Positions 5,844 to 15,174 of a stretch of DNA of 22,135 nucleotides are shown here, in pieces. Position numbers and translations under genes: made by a program. The stretch comes from Chara braunii (lineage: Eukaryota; Streptophyta; Charophyceae; Charales; Characeae), in assembly GCA_003427395.1 (NCBI GenBank), contig BFEA01000031.1:2284914-2307048 (forward strand), read 5' to 3'. How positions within the stretch are numbered: the stretch's first letter is position 1; every line of letters begins with the position of its first letter. Under the pieces are notes generated by a model, which worked only from the letters and a program-made list of their open reading frames with translations, ran no database searches and was not told the DNA's origin.

Positions 5844-8800
5844 TTGAGTTGTCGTGGTTGCCATGCACCCGGGAAACCCGAGTGGGCGTAATGTGGAGCA
5901 TTTGACTGCATGCAAGTGTACAGAGCTTGATGTTGAGGCAGAACTTGTGAAAATGCAGGCGTGAATCAAATCAACCCCCATACATCCGACCGGTGAGAGT
6001 TTTGCGGACAACTTCCTGACTGGAGTGATCAGACCTGTTAGATTCCATAGATCGGAGGAGCAGGTGAGCGCAGAGAGCAGGTATCAACTTGGCAGAGGCT
6101 GTGACTGGATCTAGCCACTAATGCAGACGAAATGGCTCGAAAACCCAGTTTCCCCCGAAGTCCAACCTGAGAGCTTCTCTCTCCAACCCAAGGCGACAAC
6201 CCAGGAGGCCACACTCCGGCATCAAGAAGAGGTGAAAGGTAAGATGTCTTTCCTTTTATCTGCATTCGATAGGTTCTCAAGTCGGAAATTAAGCAGAGGG
6301 AAAAGCATAAAATATGACAGAAATTGATGTGAGTAGGATGAAGTATCATGCGCACAGCACTGCACACAGTCCAAAAGATCCTTAAAAGACGTACGCATGC
6401 AAATTGCTTCCAAAGAGGCTATTTGATGGAAAAGCTATTTTTCCATGCAACAGAGTGTAAAGTTTCGCCTTTCTGATTGAAAACCATGTTGTAAAGTTCT
6501 TTTTTTTTCCTTTTTCAATAGAAAAAGCTTCTATGCACATTTCATTCCCTTTTCTTTATGCTCTGGAGGAGGTACCTCACACTGTACCTCACACTGCAGA
6601 GTTCCCTTCGCAGGTATGCTGTAAACAAGGCTGGATTCGAAGTCGCAAAAATGGCAAACCATACGAAAGACATTTAGGAGAGCAAGTCAGCCCGCCGCAG
6701 CCAAGCCCGTGGCACTCGTCTTCATGACCCCTGGCTTCCAGCACGTGTCACAGACGGGATAGGAAGCACAATCATCTTCTCTCTCAAACGACACACGAAT
6801 GGCACATCCTCTCACTCCTCATGTCGCCTTGTCCACCCGTCCTCCTCCCTGGCATCCCTTGCTCCACCCCACCTCCTCGCCCAGTTTCTCCTCATTAGTC
6901 ATCTCATTGTTTTTCCCCTCCTCTTGCTTCTCTTCCACCACCACGTGCTTCTCCCCCTCTTGCACGTCGTCCTCCACCTCCGGCTCGTCATTCTCTCCTG
7001 TTCACCGTCCTCGTCCTCCCGCTCGTCGTCCTCCATCCTTGTAATCACTCTTCCTCCTTCAGCCGCTCCTTCCATTCATTTTCCTCCTGCTCCACCAATC
7101 TGTCATAGTCCTAGTCTCTGCGCAAGGAATGGGGGAAAGAAACAAGAAGTTCGATCAGTCGCATCTGGTGCATAAAACCGCTCAGATACGTGATGAACAT
7201 TGAGTGGTCCCTTCCCCTTGTTCTCCTCCCCCCCCTTTTCCTTCCGAATCACCCCGTGCTCCTCCTCCTCCTCCTCCCTCCTCGCCCCAAGACATCGCGG
7301 ACCGCTCCTCTGCACGGCACCTCTGCATGCATTGGGATGCTTTACAGAGCTGATACACCCAGAATATTGGACCCATCGGAATGCACCGATGCAGAAAGCG
7401 TCCAAATGTATGTAGCGTTATGTAGTGGAGGGAGGCTGATGCACCAGCCGGTTTTGAGCTTTGAACGAGCACGATTAGTGCGCTTGACAAGCAGGGAAAC
7501 GACAAAAGGGAAAGAAATAGTGTTGGAGAAATGGAATCTCAGATCAGAAAAGGACAAAATGAAACCAACCCGAGCAAATGACAAAAAACAGAAGCACCCC
7601 GAGACATGCTCCTCAGCTGGATTGGAGCTTGTGATCTGCCTACTAACTGATGTGCTGTGTACGTGTATTAGAACATCTGTCCCCGTCAGCCACAGCATTC
7701 GGTGGCCTGCTCAAATGCCCTGGCGGAAAAAAATAAACAAACAAAAATGGGAACTCTCCGTCGTGGCCCTTGGTCTCATGGCAGCCTGGGTGTAGTATGG
7801 GGCTGTTACATGAGACCTGGGTTCGCTTTTATAAACAGTTTAGATATCGATCGAGAAAAAGAGGAGGAGAAGTTAGGAAGGCGGAAGAAGGAAAATGGGG
7901 TTAAAAGAAGATTACCAAGAGACCTTTCACAGGCAAACTTTTGCGAGGAAGTTGTCTGCTTCTGAAGTCTTTTGGGGCTTGGCCTCCCTTCCCTCTTTGG
8001 CTGGCGACTTGAGCTAAAAAAGAAAAAAAAGAGCGAGCGCTGTGCGGGCTCATTTTGAACTTGGCTGGCCATGATAAAAAGAGGCTTGGAGGTATTGGTG
8101 GTCTAAATGGAGACAATGATGTAATAATGAACAACAGGCAAGAGTTTTCACCCAGCGTCAGACAGCGAGATGCAGTGAAAATTGCTCGTTTTTTTTAGTT
8201 ACAAACCGCAAACGCAGAAGCGGTGGATTTCACCCAGCACAGAGACAGGCTTACTTTTGAAGAACTATCGAGGAAGATTTTTTCAGGTATTGCTGTGTGG
8301 GTTTCTGCTACTTGAAGGCAGCAGGACTCTCCTCTCTACAGCCTGACAGCCTGTTATGTGCTCTTGAGCCATCTAACAACCGACTCTTGGATGTCCAGGT
8401 GCATGTATGCATACAGCAATTTGTTCACTCCAGATGCATATATGCAGACAACAATAGAGAATATCTAGCAACCGGCATGGCATCCTGCGGGCCTCATCAG
8501 TGCAGGCCAATGGCCAACGTTCTGGATCTCATGTAGGGTTCTTGCACCCGGCAGTGCAGCCAGAGCGGCAAATGATGAAGGGGCTACACTCTGTCTGTCA
8601 CTCGTTGATCGACACACATCCTTGTTAGCTGTGTCGTCTTGGCCATGGGCTGCTGAGGAGTTGCGCTGTCTGGCTGAACAAAGAGAGAAAATGTGGCCAT
8701 TGATAGTAGCTGCTGACAGATTCTGCCAAAGGCAAATGACACATGTTACTGGCCTTAAAGCACCAGTACACCACACATAGACCCACAGGTGTCAGCATGA

Positions 8801-9080
8801 AACCTGCACCACTTCGGAGGCCGCCGTTTCTTTTTCCTACGGCGCCCGGGGCCACGCGGCGTCTTCGAGTTGTGCTTGTGGCAACAAAAACTTTCTGCAA
8901 GACTGGGGCAGTGTACTAGCGGTTTAAGCTGCGAGTTCACCCGAAGCAGAAAAGGGCTCTTACCAGTATACACGGTAGGAGCTTTTCGATTTGGGCCTGG
9001 GCGGGTAGTGGACATGGTAGGCATGTTCGAAAAGGCACAGTATCAGGCTGAGTAGCCTGGGAAGGTACCTTCGTCAACTT
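5844..9080. other. Long stretch without a supportable gene
   Basis: I see no recognisable protein domain in this stretch. Pyrimidine-rich + strand tracts (about 6835-7060 and 7203-7290, many TCC/CTC) create open frames of low complexity. A T-rich tract ending in CAATAG (about 6499-6521) resembles a splice acceptor, but what follows has no recognisable protein. GTACCTCACACT is tandemly duplicated at 6572-6595. The open frame at 7190-7795 (about 200 codons, GTG start) is not convincingly coding: its first third is the pyrimidine tract and the rest matches nothing I know. Confidence 0.4.
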
Positions 9081-9188
9081 ACTTAGATGCTACCAGTCTC
9101 ACTGAGGGGGCATAAGTATGATTAGAGCCCTGGGACTTAGATGCTACAGTCTCACTGAGTGGGCGTAGGTATGGACAGAGGCCTGGGA
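9081..9188. repeat. 54-bp tandem duplication
   Basis: ACTTAGATGCTAC...CAGTCTCACTGAG...GGGC(A/G)TA(A/G)GTATG is present at 9081-9134 and again at 9135-9188 with substitutions and small indels. A third, weaker partial copy (TTCAGTCTCTTTGAGCGAGC and following) lies near 9230-9260. Confidence 0.75.
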
Positions 9189-9272
9189 GATATTTACCAG
9201 TAGAGTGGCTGAAGTCGTTGGACAGAGAGCTTCAGTCTCTTTGAGCGAGCATAGGTATGGTATGATGATAGC

Positions 9273-9338
9273 TCATATCTGTGGGCTTGAGGGGTCATAT
9301 CTGTGGGCTTGAGTCGTCATATCTGTGGACTTGAGAAG
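9273..9338. repeat. Three tandem copies of a 22-bp unit
   Basis: TCATATCTGTGGGCTTGAG plus three variable bases occurs at 9273-9294, 9295-9316 and 9317-9338, the third copy with G to A in GGGC. The copies are directly adjacent with no unique spacers, so this is a tandem repeat and not a CRISPR-like array. Confidence 0.85.
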
Positions 9339-10950
9339 ATCCATACCCAAGGGAGAAAGGACACCTTGGGACACGTACACTGATGTTGTAGACTTTTGAT
9401 TATTATGTTGTGGATGTTATGTCAACCTCTCTCCCATCTTGGCTTGGCCTTGGCCCGCTGTTGAGGTTAGTTGTCATGGCTGCATGCTTTCTGGATGAAA
9501 CTTTTCTCTCCGCATCCTCATCATCACCCCCGTCTGGGCTTTGTGAACCTCTGCACTTGCCCTCTGTGGCTATTCTACCTTGTCCTCCTTACTCCTCCCT
9601 CGTTATCGTTCCGCAGGTAATTCAAACCTTCTCCATCCCCTTGCCATCTGCAAACGTCATCGTCGCACTTTTCTGACGGTCTTAAATATCATATGTAGTC
9701 TGTGCCTTCACTTCATTTGTGGTCCCATGGTGTTATCCCAACCACCTTTTTTTTTTTTTTTTTTGAGAGGCTCCATTTATTGGTGGGGAGCATCACCTGC
9801 TGGATATGCCAGCCACTTTAGCTCGTTTTGTAATACAATCTCACAAAGGTTCTGTTGTACACCGACTCATCAGCGTTTTGGTTTCGTTGATTTCAGGTTG
9901 GCGAAACTACTTCCCTATTTCTACATCACCAACCCACCTCACTCCCCGTTGCTGAGCCTCTACCCTGCTCTTCTCCCTCTAATGTTCGAAACCCCTCTGT
10001 GTGGGCTTAAGCTGGTCGTCCTTGAGCATGCTCGCCCCCACATATTTCAATCAAGGTGCTCCTTCCAGTCCTCCAAATACTCCGAATTCCAACTGCTAAG
10101 CAGCGGCCTTGGCAATACCCTGTGAACCTCTTTCCCTCCCTTCTGGATGCTCACATGCACCTTGTCATCGCTCCAGCGCCTCTCTTGTCCCTGGACCTGT
10201 CGTAGTACCTCCAGACGTGTCTGTCAACATTCTCCCTCATCATGTCTGAACATCCATGTTCATAATCTCCAAGACTCTCCTCTTTCCCCTTCCTGAAATC
10301 TTGTCCCTCCCCTCTCCAAGTCTTCTGCCACTCCTCCTCTGGACCGCGAAGAAGAGGACACAGTCCACCATAGCGGACGGCGGCCATAGCTGCCGAGCTC
10401 GAAGGAAGAAGAAGATTGACCGCTGGACAAAGGAGAAGAAGACGAGGGAGAGAGAGGAGAAGGTGATGAAGGTGAGAGAAGTCAGCCATAGACGGACCTG
10501 AGGGCGAAAGTGAAGAAGGGAGCTGCCATGGCCAAGGTTGATTGGGAGTTGAACAGCGTTGACTGGGAGTTTACCAGTGTTAACAGCTGGAGTGCGGAGC
10601 AAGGAGCAGTATATTCTCTTCAAGCCCTGGATCTACCCCTATACCCTGTGGATGTGCACTCACCTTGGTACTTGCTGACGCAGTCTGTCATCTCTTTCTG
10701 CATAGAGTCACTTTTGTCCAGGCCGATAGGATTCTGTATAGGATTCTGTATATGTGGTCATTGAGCTGAGGTGACCAAACGTGCACGGGACTTAGTAGGG
10801 CTAAGGCTACGTCTGACGACTGAGGACAAGACCCCCAAGGACCGGTACAGACCGGCAGGCTGCTCAATGTGGCGTGGTAGGCTTGAACTCTTGGCTGTGG
10901 GCTGCGCATCCAGCTGACTAAGTCTTGAGAGGGCTCTGCTGATCACGTCG
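9339..10950. other. Non-coding stretch with poly(T) and short tandem repeats
   Basis: An 18-base T run occupies 9747-9764. GGATTCTGTATA is duplicated at 10729-10752. Purine-rich sequence around 10345-10480 gives Lys/Arg/Glu-rich open frames of low complexity. I see no recognisable gene, RNA or LTR boundary. The 5' end of the retrotransposon could lie in the last few hundred bases, but I could not place it. Confidence 0.4.
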
Positions 10951-11390
10951 TCCTGTCTGAGACGTTAAAGAATTCTTGAGGAATTACAGGGGATCTCCTT
11001 GAATGCCTCCTGATCAGCGTGAGACTTGTAGTGACAGCCTAGAGTAGTTAGGACAAAGCCGAGTAATTGACTGAGTGTCACTCTGAAGCAAAAGCCAGGT
11101 GGGTTTCGGTGACAGTGCTGGAGAAAGTTTCCGTCGGCTGTGGAAAGTTTCGGTGACAGTGGATGTGTCATCCTGTCTGAGACAAAGAATTCTTGAGGAA
11201 TTATGGGGGATCTCCTTAAATGCCTCTTGATCAGCGTGAGTCTTGTAGTGACAGCCTAGAGTATCTAGGACAGAGCCGAGTAGTTGACTGAGTGTCACTC
11301 TAAAGCGAAAGCCAAATGGGTTTCGGTGACAGTGGTGGCGAAAGCTTTCGTCGGCTGTGGAAAGTTTCGGTGACAGTGGTTGCGTAAGCA
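10951..11390 (+). repeat. 220-bp tandem duplication upstream of the retrotransposon gag
   Basis: TCCTGTCTGAGAC begins unit 1 at 10951 and unit 2 at 11171, a period of 220 bp. Both units contain AAGAATTCTTGAGGAATTA, GGGGATCTCCTT, TGATCAGCGTGAG, TTGTAGTGACAGCCTAGAGT and GACTGAGTGTCACTCT, with substitutions. Inside each unit TTTCGGTGACAGTG occurs twice, 44 bp apart (11104, 11148, 11321, 11365). The array ends about 115 bp before the gag ATG, so it probably belongs to the element's 5' LTR or leader. I do not see the same unit downstream of integrase, so LTR identity is not shown. Confidence 0.85.
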
Positions 11391-11506
11391 TCTGTCGGTT
11401 GTGGTAACCTGGCTAAGCTGAAGAGAGGCCGTTATAGTCCTTTAGAGAGTCGGTGGGTAGGTCTACTTGTTGAGGAGTGGAATTGTCAGTAATTGTGCTT
11501 GGCAAC
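11391..11506 (+). other. Retrotransposon leader with no clear primer-binding site
   Basis: This segment lies between the 220-bp array and the gag ATG. TGGTAACCTGG (about 11401-11411) sits where a primer-binding site (usually starting TGG) might be, but it does not match the common initiator-Met primer sequence well. No splice or promoter signal can be assigned. Confidence 0.3.
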
Positions 11507-12890
11507 ATGGTGACCACCCGAACAGGAACGAGCACTACCCCCTACAGTAAGGAACAAGAGGAGAAAGTCGTTGCTATATTACGTGAAAAGAAGGAGAGAA
11601 TGGAGAAGAGGGAGCTGATCAAGCAGGCAAAGAAGTTGACGTTGTTGGAACTTGCGAGAGGAGGCGGCTAAGAAAAAACAGATGGAGAGAATGAGGACAA
11701 GCTTGCCATAGTTGAGGCCGAAGTAGAAGAAGAAGAAGAAGAAGTGGAGGCCAAGGAAGAAGAGGTCTTGGTGAGGAGAAGGTGAGAGGCCAGTTCTAGC
11801 GCTCCCCCATCAGCGGAAGTAGAGAAGGGAGTGCAAGAATGGGTGGCGACATTGTCACTTGGGGAAGACAAGAAGCAGAATGGGCGGTACCCCAGGCAGA
11901 GAGAGAGGTGGTGAACAGGGAGTTGGAACAAGAGAGGGATCCCTTGCGGCATCAAGCAAGGGAACAAGAAAAACAGCTGGAGTGGAAACTGCGCCTAGCG
12001 CTGGAAAGGAGTAGGTGTTTGGAAGCGGCAAAGAGGATTGAGGGTGAGTTGAAGGCGGCAGAGACTCGAAATGCGAAAGGTCGGGGAGGAACCGAAAGTA
12101 GGTAAGAAATTTGATACCCTCACCCAAAGCATAAATTCTCTACTGACCGCCCAGAGAGAACAATTAAGACATTTTCGCGACCATGATATTGCAATAGAGT
12201 CTGTACATACTGGGTTCAAAGACTTTGCGCACAATATGATGATCCAATTATTTGAGGAGATCCATCGATCGGCAGGTAAGACAAAAACGTTATGTACGGG
12301 CGCCATAAAGGGTGTGAAGTTATCGACTTCCAAGGAAGAGGAGCCCAGACCACGCCGCAAACGTGTTCGATTCCCCAAGCCCTTCAGTGGGAAGAAGGGT
12401 GAAGACTTTGATAACTGGGAGGTCAACGTTAAGTCATACTTGCATCTTTAAGACATCTCGCAGGAGGACCATGTCCTCATAGCTTTCCAAGCACTGAGAG
12501 AGGAAGCAACTAGCATTTCTAGTTCACTGGCACGCGCTGCTCGTTGTGAGAATGATATGGTTGAGTATTCCTCGATCACTCACCTGAGTGACTTCCTCGC
12601 CGCTCGTCAGTAGAGGAATTAAGGCGCTAGGCAAAATCCAGATGATCCATACACGGCAATGGAGGAGTGTTCGTGCGCTCAAATCCGCCATGGATGAGCT
12701 CATTGATGTGCCCGGCCACAAAGTGATTGATGCACAACTTGTCCAACCTTTCTATTGTGCTGTACCTGAGCATGTGCAAGGGCACTTTTTTGCCAAGAAG
12801 CAGCAGCCAGACACGATCTATGACGTTTTCAGTAGGGAGGTTGTTGTCTTCGCCGCCCAAGCTGCGCCAGTTACCACTTTCAGGCACATA
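11507..12890 (+). pseudogene. gag: Ty3/gypsy gag: coiled-coil N-terminus and capsid-like region
   Basis: The frame opens at ATG 11507 (MVTTRTGTSTTPYSKEQEE) and is rich in Lys/Glu, as in other gags of this type, but it stops at about 11671. The charged coiled-coil part resumes in other frames (11859-12105, including QEKQLEWKLRLALERSR). From 12071 a frame reads KFDTLTQSINSLL and then FPKPFSGKKGEDFDNWEVNV, the usual start of a retrotransposon capsid domain, and hits TAA at 12449. The text continues directly with DISQEDHVLIAFQALREEA. Frame changes lead to WRSVRALKSAMDEL and SREVVVFAAQ near 12870. At least four frame breaks or stops inactivate it. Gag would form the particle that packages the element RNA. 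Confidence 0.85.
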
Positions 12891-13037
12891 TCTTGCAAAG
12901 GGCAAAAAGTGGAAGGGTCGTACCATCTCCGGGCAGGTTAATGCTAAGGATAGTCTGATACTCACAATGGAAGAAGGTGGTGTTGAGGAGGTCCCCTATT
13001 CTGACATTAAATGGGGACTTAAGAAGACAGTAGAGTA
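12868..13037 (+). pseudogene. Gag-associated WKGR...VPYSDI module
   Basis: This is a short, well preserved frame of about 55 residues: KGKKWKGRTISGQV, then DSLILTMEEGG, then VEEVPYSDIKWG, ending at TAG 13036-13038. It sits between the capsid remnant and the zinc knuckle, and its frame differs from the capsid frame by one, with the break near 12880. The alternation of hydrophobic and polar residues and the WKGR and VPYSDI signatures suggest a small beta-barrel (SH3 or Tudor-like) fold, which is inference. I believe similar text occurs in other charophyte gags, but I cannot confirm this here. Confidence 0.55.
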
Positions 13038-13038
13038 G

Positions 13039-13300
13039 GACAGGGGAGTACCCACGCTGTTGTTGCAGCCAGAGGGAGGCCGCAAGGAGGAGGAATGGGG
13101 GCTTCGACCGGAATGGCCGGGCCCCAGGTGGTCGAGGACAGGGTGGCTAAAGGGTCGGCGGTAAAAGAGACTGTCATGCGGTCAAGGTCCCCTGTCTAAC
13201 TGTCCACGTGCAAGTCGGGCATCTCCCAGACAAGGAAGGTGGCACCCAAGTTGGCCTGAGGGGTGGCCTTGGGAATCGTTGGGAATTGGGCAGAATGTGT
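13039..13300 (+). pseudogene. Gag Gly/Arg-rich linker, out of frame
   Basis: This is the linker between the WKGR module and the zinc knuckle. Frames give Gly/Arg-rich text (for example GRAPGGRGQGG), as expected for the basic nucleic-acid-binding linker of Ty3 gags, interrupted by stops in every frame. No independent gene is seen here. Confidence 0.5.
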
Positions 13301-13422
13301 GGCAGGATCGCATAGATAGGTACCAATGTGTGTTCTGTGGGGACCTTGGATACATCATCATATTTTGTCCTAAGTATAGGGATCGCGTTGCTTCGGGGGC
13401 AGCAAAAGGTAACCGCCGGTAG
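13301..13422 (+). pseudogene. Gag nucleocapsid zinc knuckle with Tyr in place of His
   Basis: The frame reads RYQCVFCGDLGYIIIFCPKY. Cysteines at 13327, 13336 and 13366 have the spacing of a CX2CX4HX4C retroviral-type zinc knuckle, but the histidine position (13351-13353) is TAC (Tyr), one base from CAC. Without His the knuckle should not bind zinc normally. It normally binds the element's RNA. The frame closes at the TAG at 13420-13422. Confidence 0.7.
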
Positions 13423-14045
13423 GGGTGGCAACTGCCCTTACCCCAGGAGTATGTGAATCTGAGCGTGCGAGCAAGATAGAGATTCTCACTCCACATATCT
13501 CCATGGCAGATGTCGTTGGTGGTTTTTCTGCAATTTCGTGCGTACCGTGTAATCATATCATTTATACATGATTCTCCAATCATTTGCATACTTGAACGCA
13601 TGTGTCTCGAGGAATATGCCGAGGGAGTTCAGGCGTACTTTCGCCTAGAGAAGGAAGGAAAGGTAGAAAAAATCCTCCATTGCTCAACCCTCCTCGTCAA
13701 AGAGAATCTCCTGTTTGATGTAGTTTTGGGTACAGATTGGGGAGAGGCAGTTGGAGCCACTTTACATCTTAGAGAGCACGAGTGTAGGCTCCCTAGTCCG
13801 TTAGGCGAAGTTAAGCAAGTCCACCTGTACCATGTATCTGGGATAGATAATCCCCTTGCACATTGCTGCTTCAACGCTCCTGCATTTCCTAGACTTGTGC
13901 GAAAGGAGCAGCTCGAAGAGCAGGTATTTGTGACCTATGTTAGGCCAGTTACAGATCTGCCAAAGGAGGAAGAGAAAGCCCATACCACTATTGCTAGTCT
14001 CTTGGAAAAATATAAAGACTTGTCTGAGGACCTATTCAACATTGA
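13423..14045 (+). pseudogene. Ty3/gypsy aspartic protease region
   Basis: The longest frame runs to 14049. It contains FIHDSP (active-site triad position 13570-13578, where D-S/T-G is expected) and, further on, LLFDVVLGTDW (about 13709-13740), the typical second half of a retropepsin. The Gly of the active-site D-(S/T)-G is Pro here, so catalysis is unlikely. After it comes a linker (PLAHCCFNAPAFPRLV, then DLPKEEEKAHTTIASLLEKY) that precedes reverse transcriptase in this family. The frame then hits TAG at 14047, and RT continues one frame over from 14046. Confidence 0.75.
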
Positions 14046-14830
14046 ATAGAAATAGAACCTGGCAGTAAGGCACCCAAGGGGGCAGTCTACAAGATGTCTC
14101 CCAAAGAGTTGGAGGAGCTTCACAAGCAACTAGACGAGCTCTTAGAAATAGGATGGAGAAGGCCTAGTTCATTTCCTTTCGGCCAACCTGTTCTATTCGT
14201 CCCAAAGGAGGGAGAGTTACATATGTGCATAGACTACAGGGGTCTGAACGCCATAACTAATGCAGAACCACTGGCCCGTATACACGACCTTCTGGATCGG
14301 GTGCAGGGTTGTAAGTACTTCTCAAAGATAGATCTGAAGTCAGGATATCATCAGATAGAAGTTCACCGTGATGATCAGCACAAAACGGTGTTCCGGACAA
14401 GATATGGGCATTACGAGTTTATGGTGATGCCTTTGGACTTGCTAATGCACCAGCCACATTTCTGTTCAGACCGTGGCTAGATATATTTGTAGTAGTCTAC
14501 TTAGATGACATCTTTGTATTCAGCAAGACCCTCAAGGAACATGAGGGCCATTTGAGGCATATCTTGGAGAAGCTACGAGAAGCTAACTTCGAGATCAACG
14601 CAAAGAAGTGCGAATGGGCTAAGACCGAAGTTTGTACTTAGGTCACGGGTTAGATGGAGACAATCTCCGCCCCTGAGGATAGTAAGATAACATCTATTCG
14701 AGATTGGCCAACTCCTCGCACCGTTACAGAGTTGCAAACATTTTCAGGATTGGCTAACTACTATAGGAAGTTCGCCAGACGCTTCTCCTCTATAGCTGCT
14801 CCCCTGCGCAGACTGCTAAAGAAATAAGCT
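14046..14830 (+). pseudogene. Ty3/gypsy reverse transcriptase, frameshifted
   Basis: The RT frame starts around 14046 ([19 protein letters not shown]). It shows [10 protein letters not shown], then [14 protein letters not shown] with the first catalytic Asp at 14331-14333, then [14 protein letters not shown] one-base loss near 14432-14434 shifts the frame, after which [10 protein letters not shown] and VVVYLDDIFVFS follow, with the catalytic YLDD at 14498-14509. A few codons appear lost between ATF and LFRPW. A second one-base loss near 14630 precedes LYLGHGL, and a further shift precedes ISAPEDSKI, TELQTFSGLANYYRKF and PLRRLLKK, ending at TAA (14824-14826). Catalytic residues survive but no continuous frame does. 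Confidence 0.92.
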
Positions 14831-15174
14831 ATCTGACAATGAGACCAATGGCTTAGGCGTCGTTCTACAGCAAGACGACGAAAATTGCCTATAGGCCAGT
14901 AGAGTTGATGTCAGCCAGGCTGCCCTCAGAAAAGGTAGCAGCATCGATGTACGGAAGGGAATTGCACGCTCTCATGCAGGTTCTAGGTCATTGGAGGCAC
15001 TACCAGCTTGGGAGGCACTACCTGCTTGGGAGGCACTTCAAAGTTTATGCAGACCATGAGAGTTTAAGGTGGGTGAAGACTCAAGCCAAGATTATGCCCA
15101 AGTTAACTAGATGGGCTGCTGAGATAGACCAGTTTGACTTCGAATTAAAGCCCATTAAAGGTACAACATGGTAG
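14831..15174 (+). pseudogene. Ty3/gypsy RNase H domain, 5' part deleted
   Basis: SDNETNGLGVVLQQDD (from about 14834) corresponds to the start of the RNase H fold, and PVELMSARLPSEKVA, GRELHALMQVLGHW and ADHESLRWVKTQ follow after a frame change. Acidic positions are visible in SDN, REL and ADHE, in line with the catalytic D-E-D set. The segment that normally joins RT to RNase H (some 50 residues) is missing between 14826 and 14834, so a deletion is likely. TAG at 15172-15174 ends the frame. This activity would degrade RNA in RNA-DNA hybrids during reverse transcription. Confidence 0.85.
14993..15039 (+). repeat. 18-bp tandem duplication in RNase H
   Basis: GGAGGCACTACC(A/T)GCTTG occurs at 14993-15010 and 15011-15028, and a third partial copy, GGAGGCACTTC, starts at 15029. 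It inserts six extra residues in frame (LGRHYL-type repeats), an addition not expected in the family. Confidence 0.85.

Noticed and set aside
7190-7795. About 200-codon open frame on the + strand
   Set aside because: GTG start, first third in a pyrimidine-rich tract, no known motif. A frame of this length is not rare enough in 22 kb to call a gene.
9273-9338. CRISPR-like array (three 22-bp repeats)
   Set aside because: The copies are directly adjacent with no unique spacers, there are only three units, and the context is eukaryotic.
10951-11390. Two adjacent LTRs
   Set aside because: No matching copy exists downstream of integrase, and no TG...CA ends or target-site duplication could be seen. 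A leader or LTR-internal duplication is simpler.
14046-15174. Active reverse transcriptase or a domesticated RT gene
   Set aside because: Catalytic motifs are readable, but at least three frame changes, stops and a deletion lie between them.
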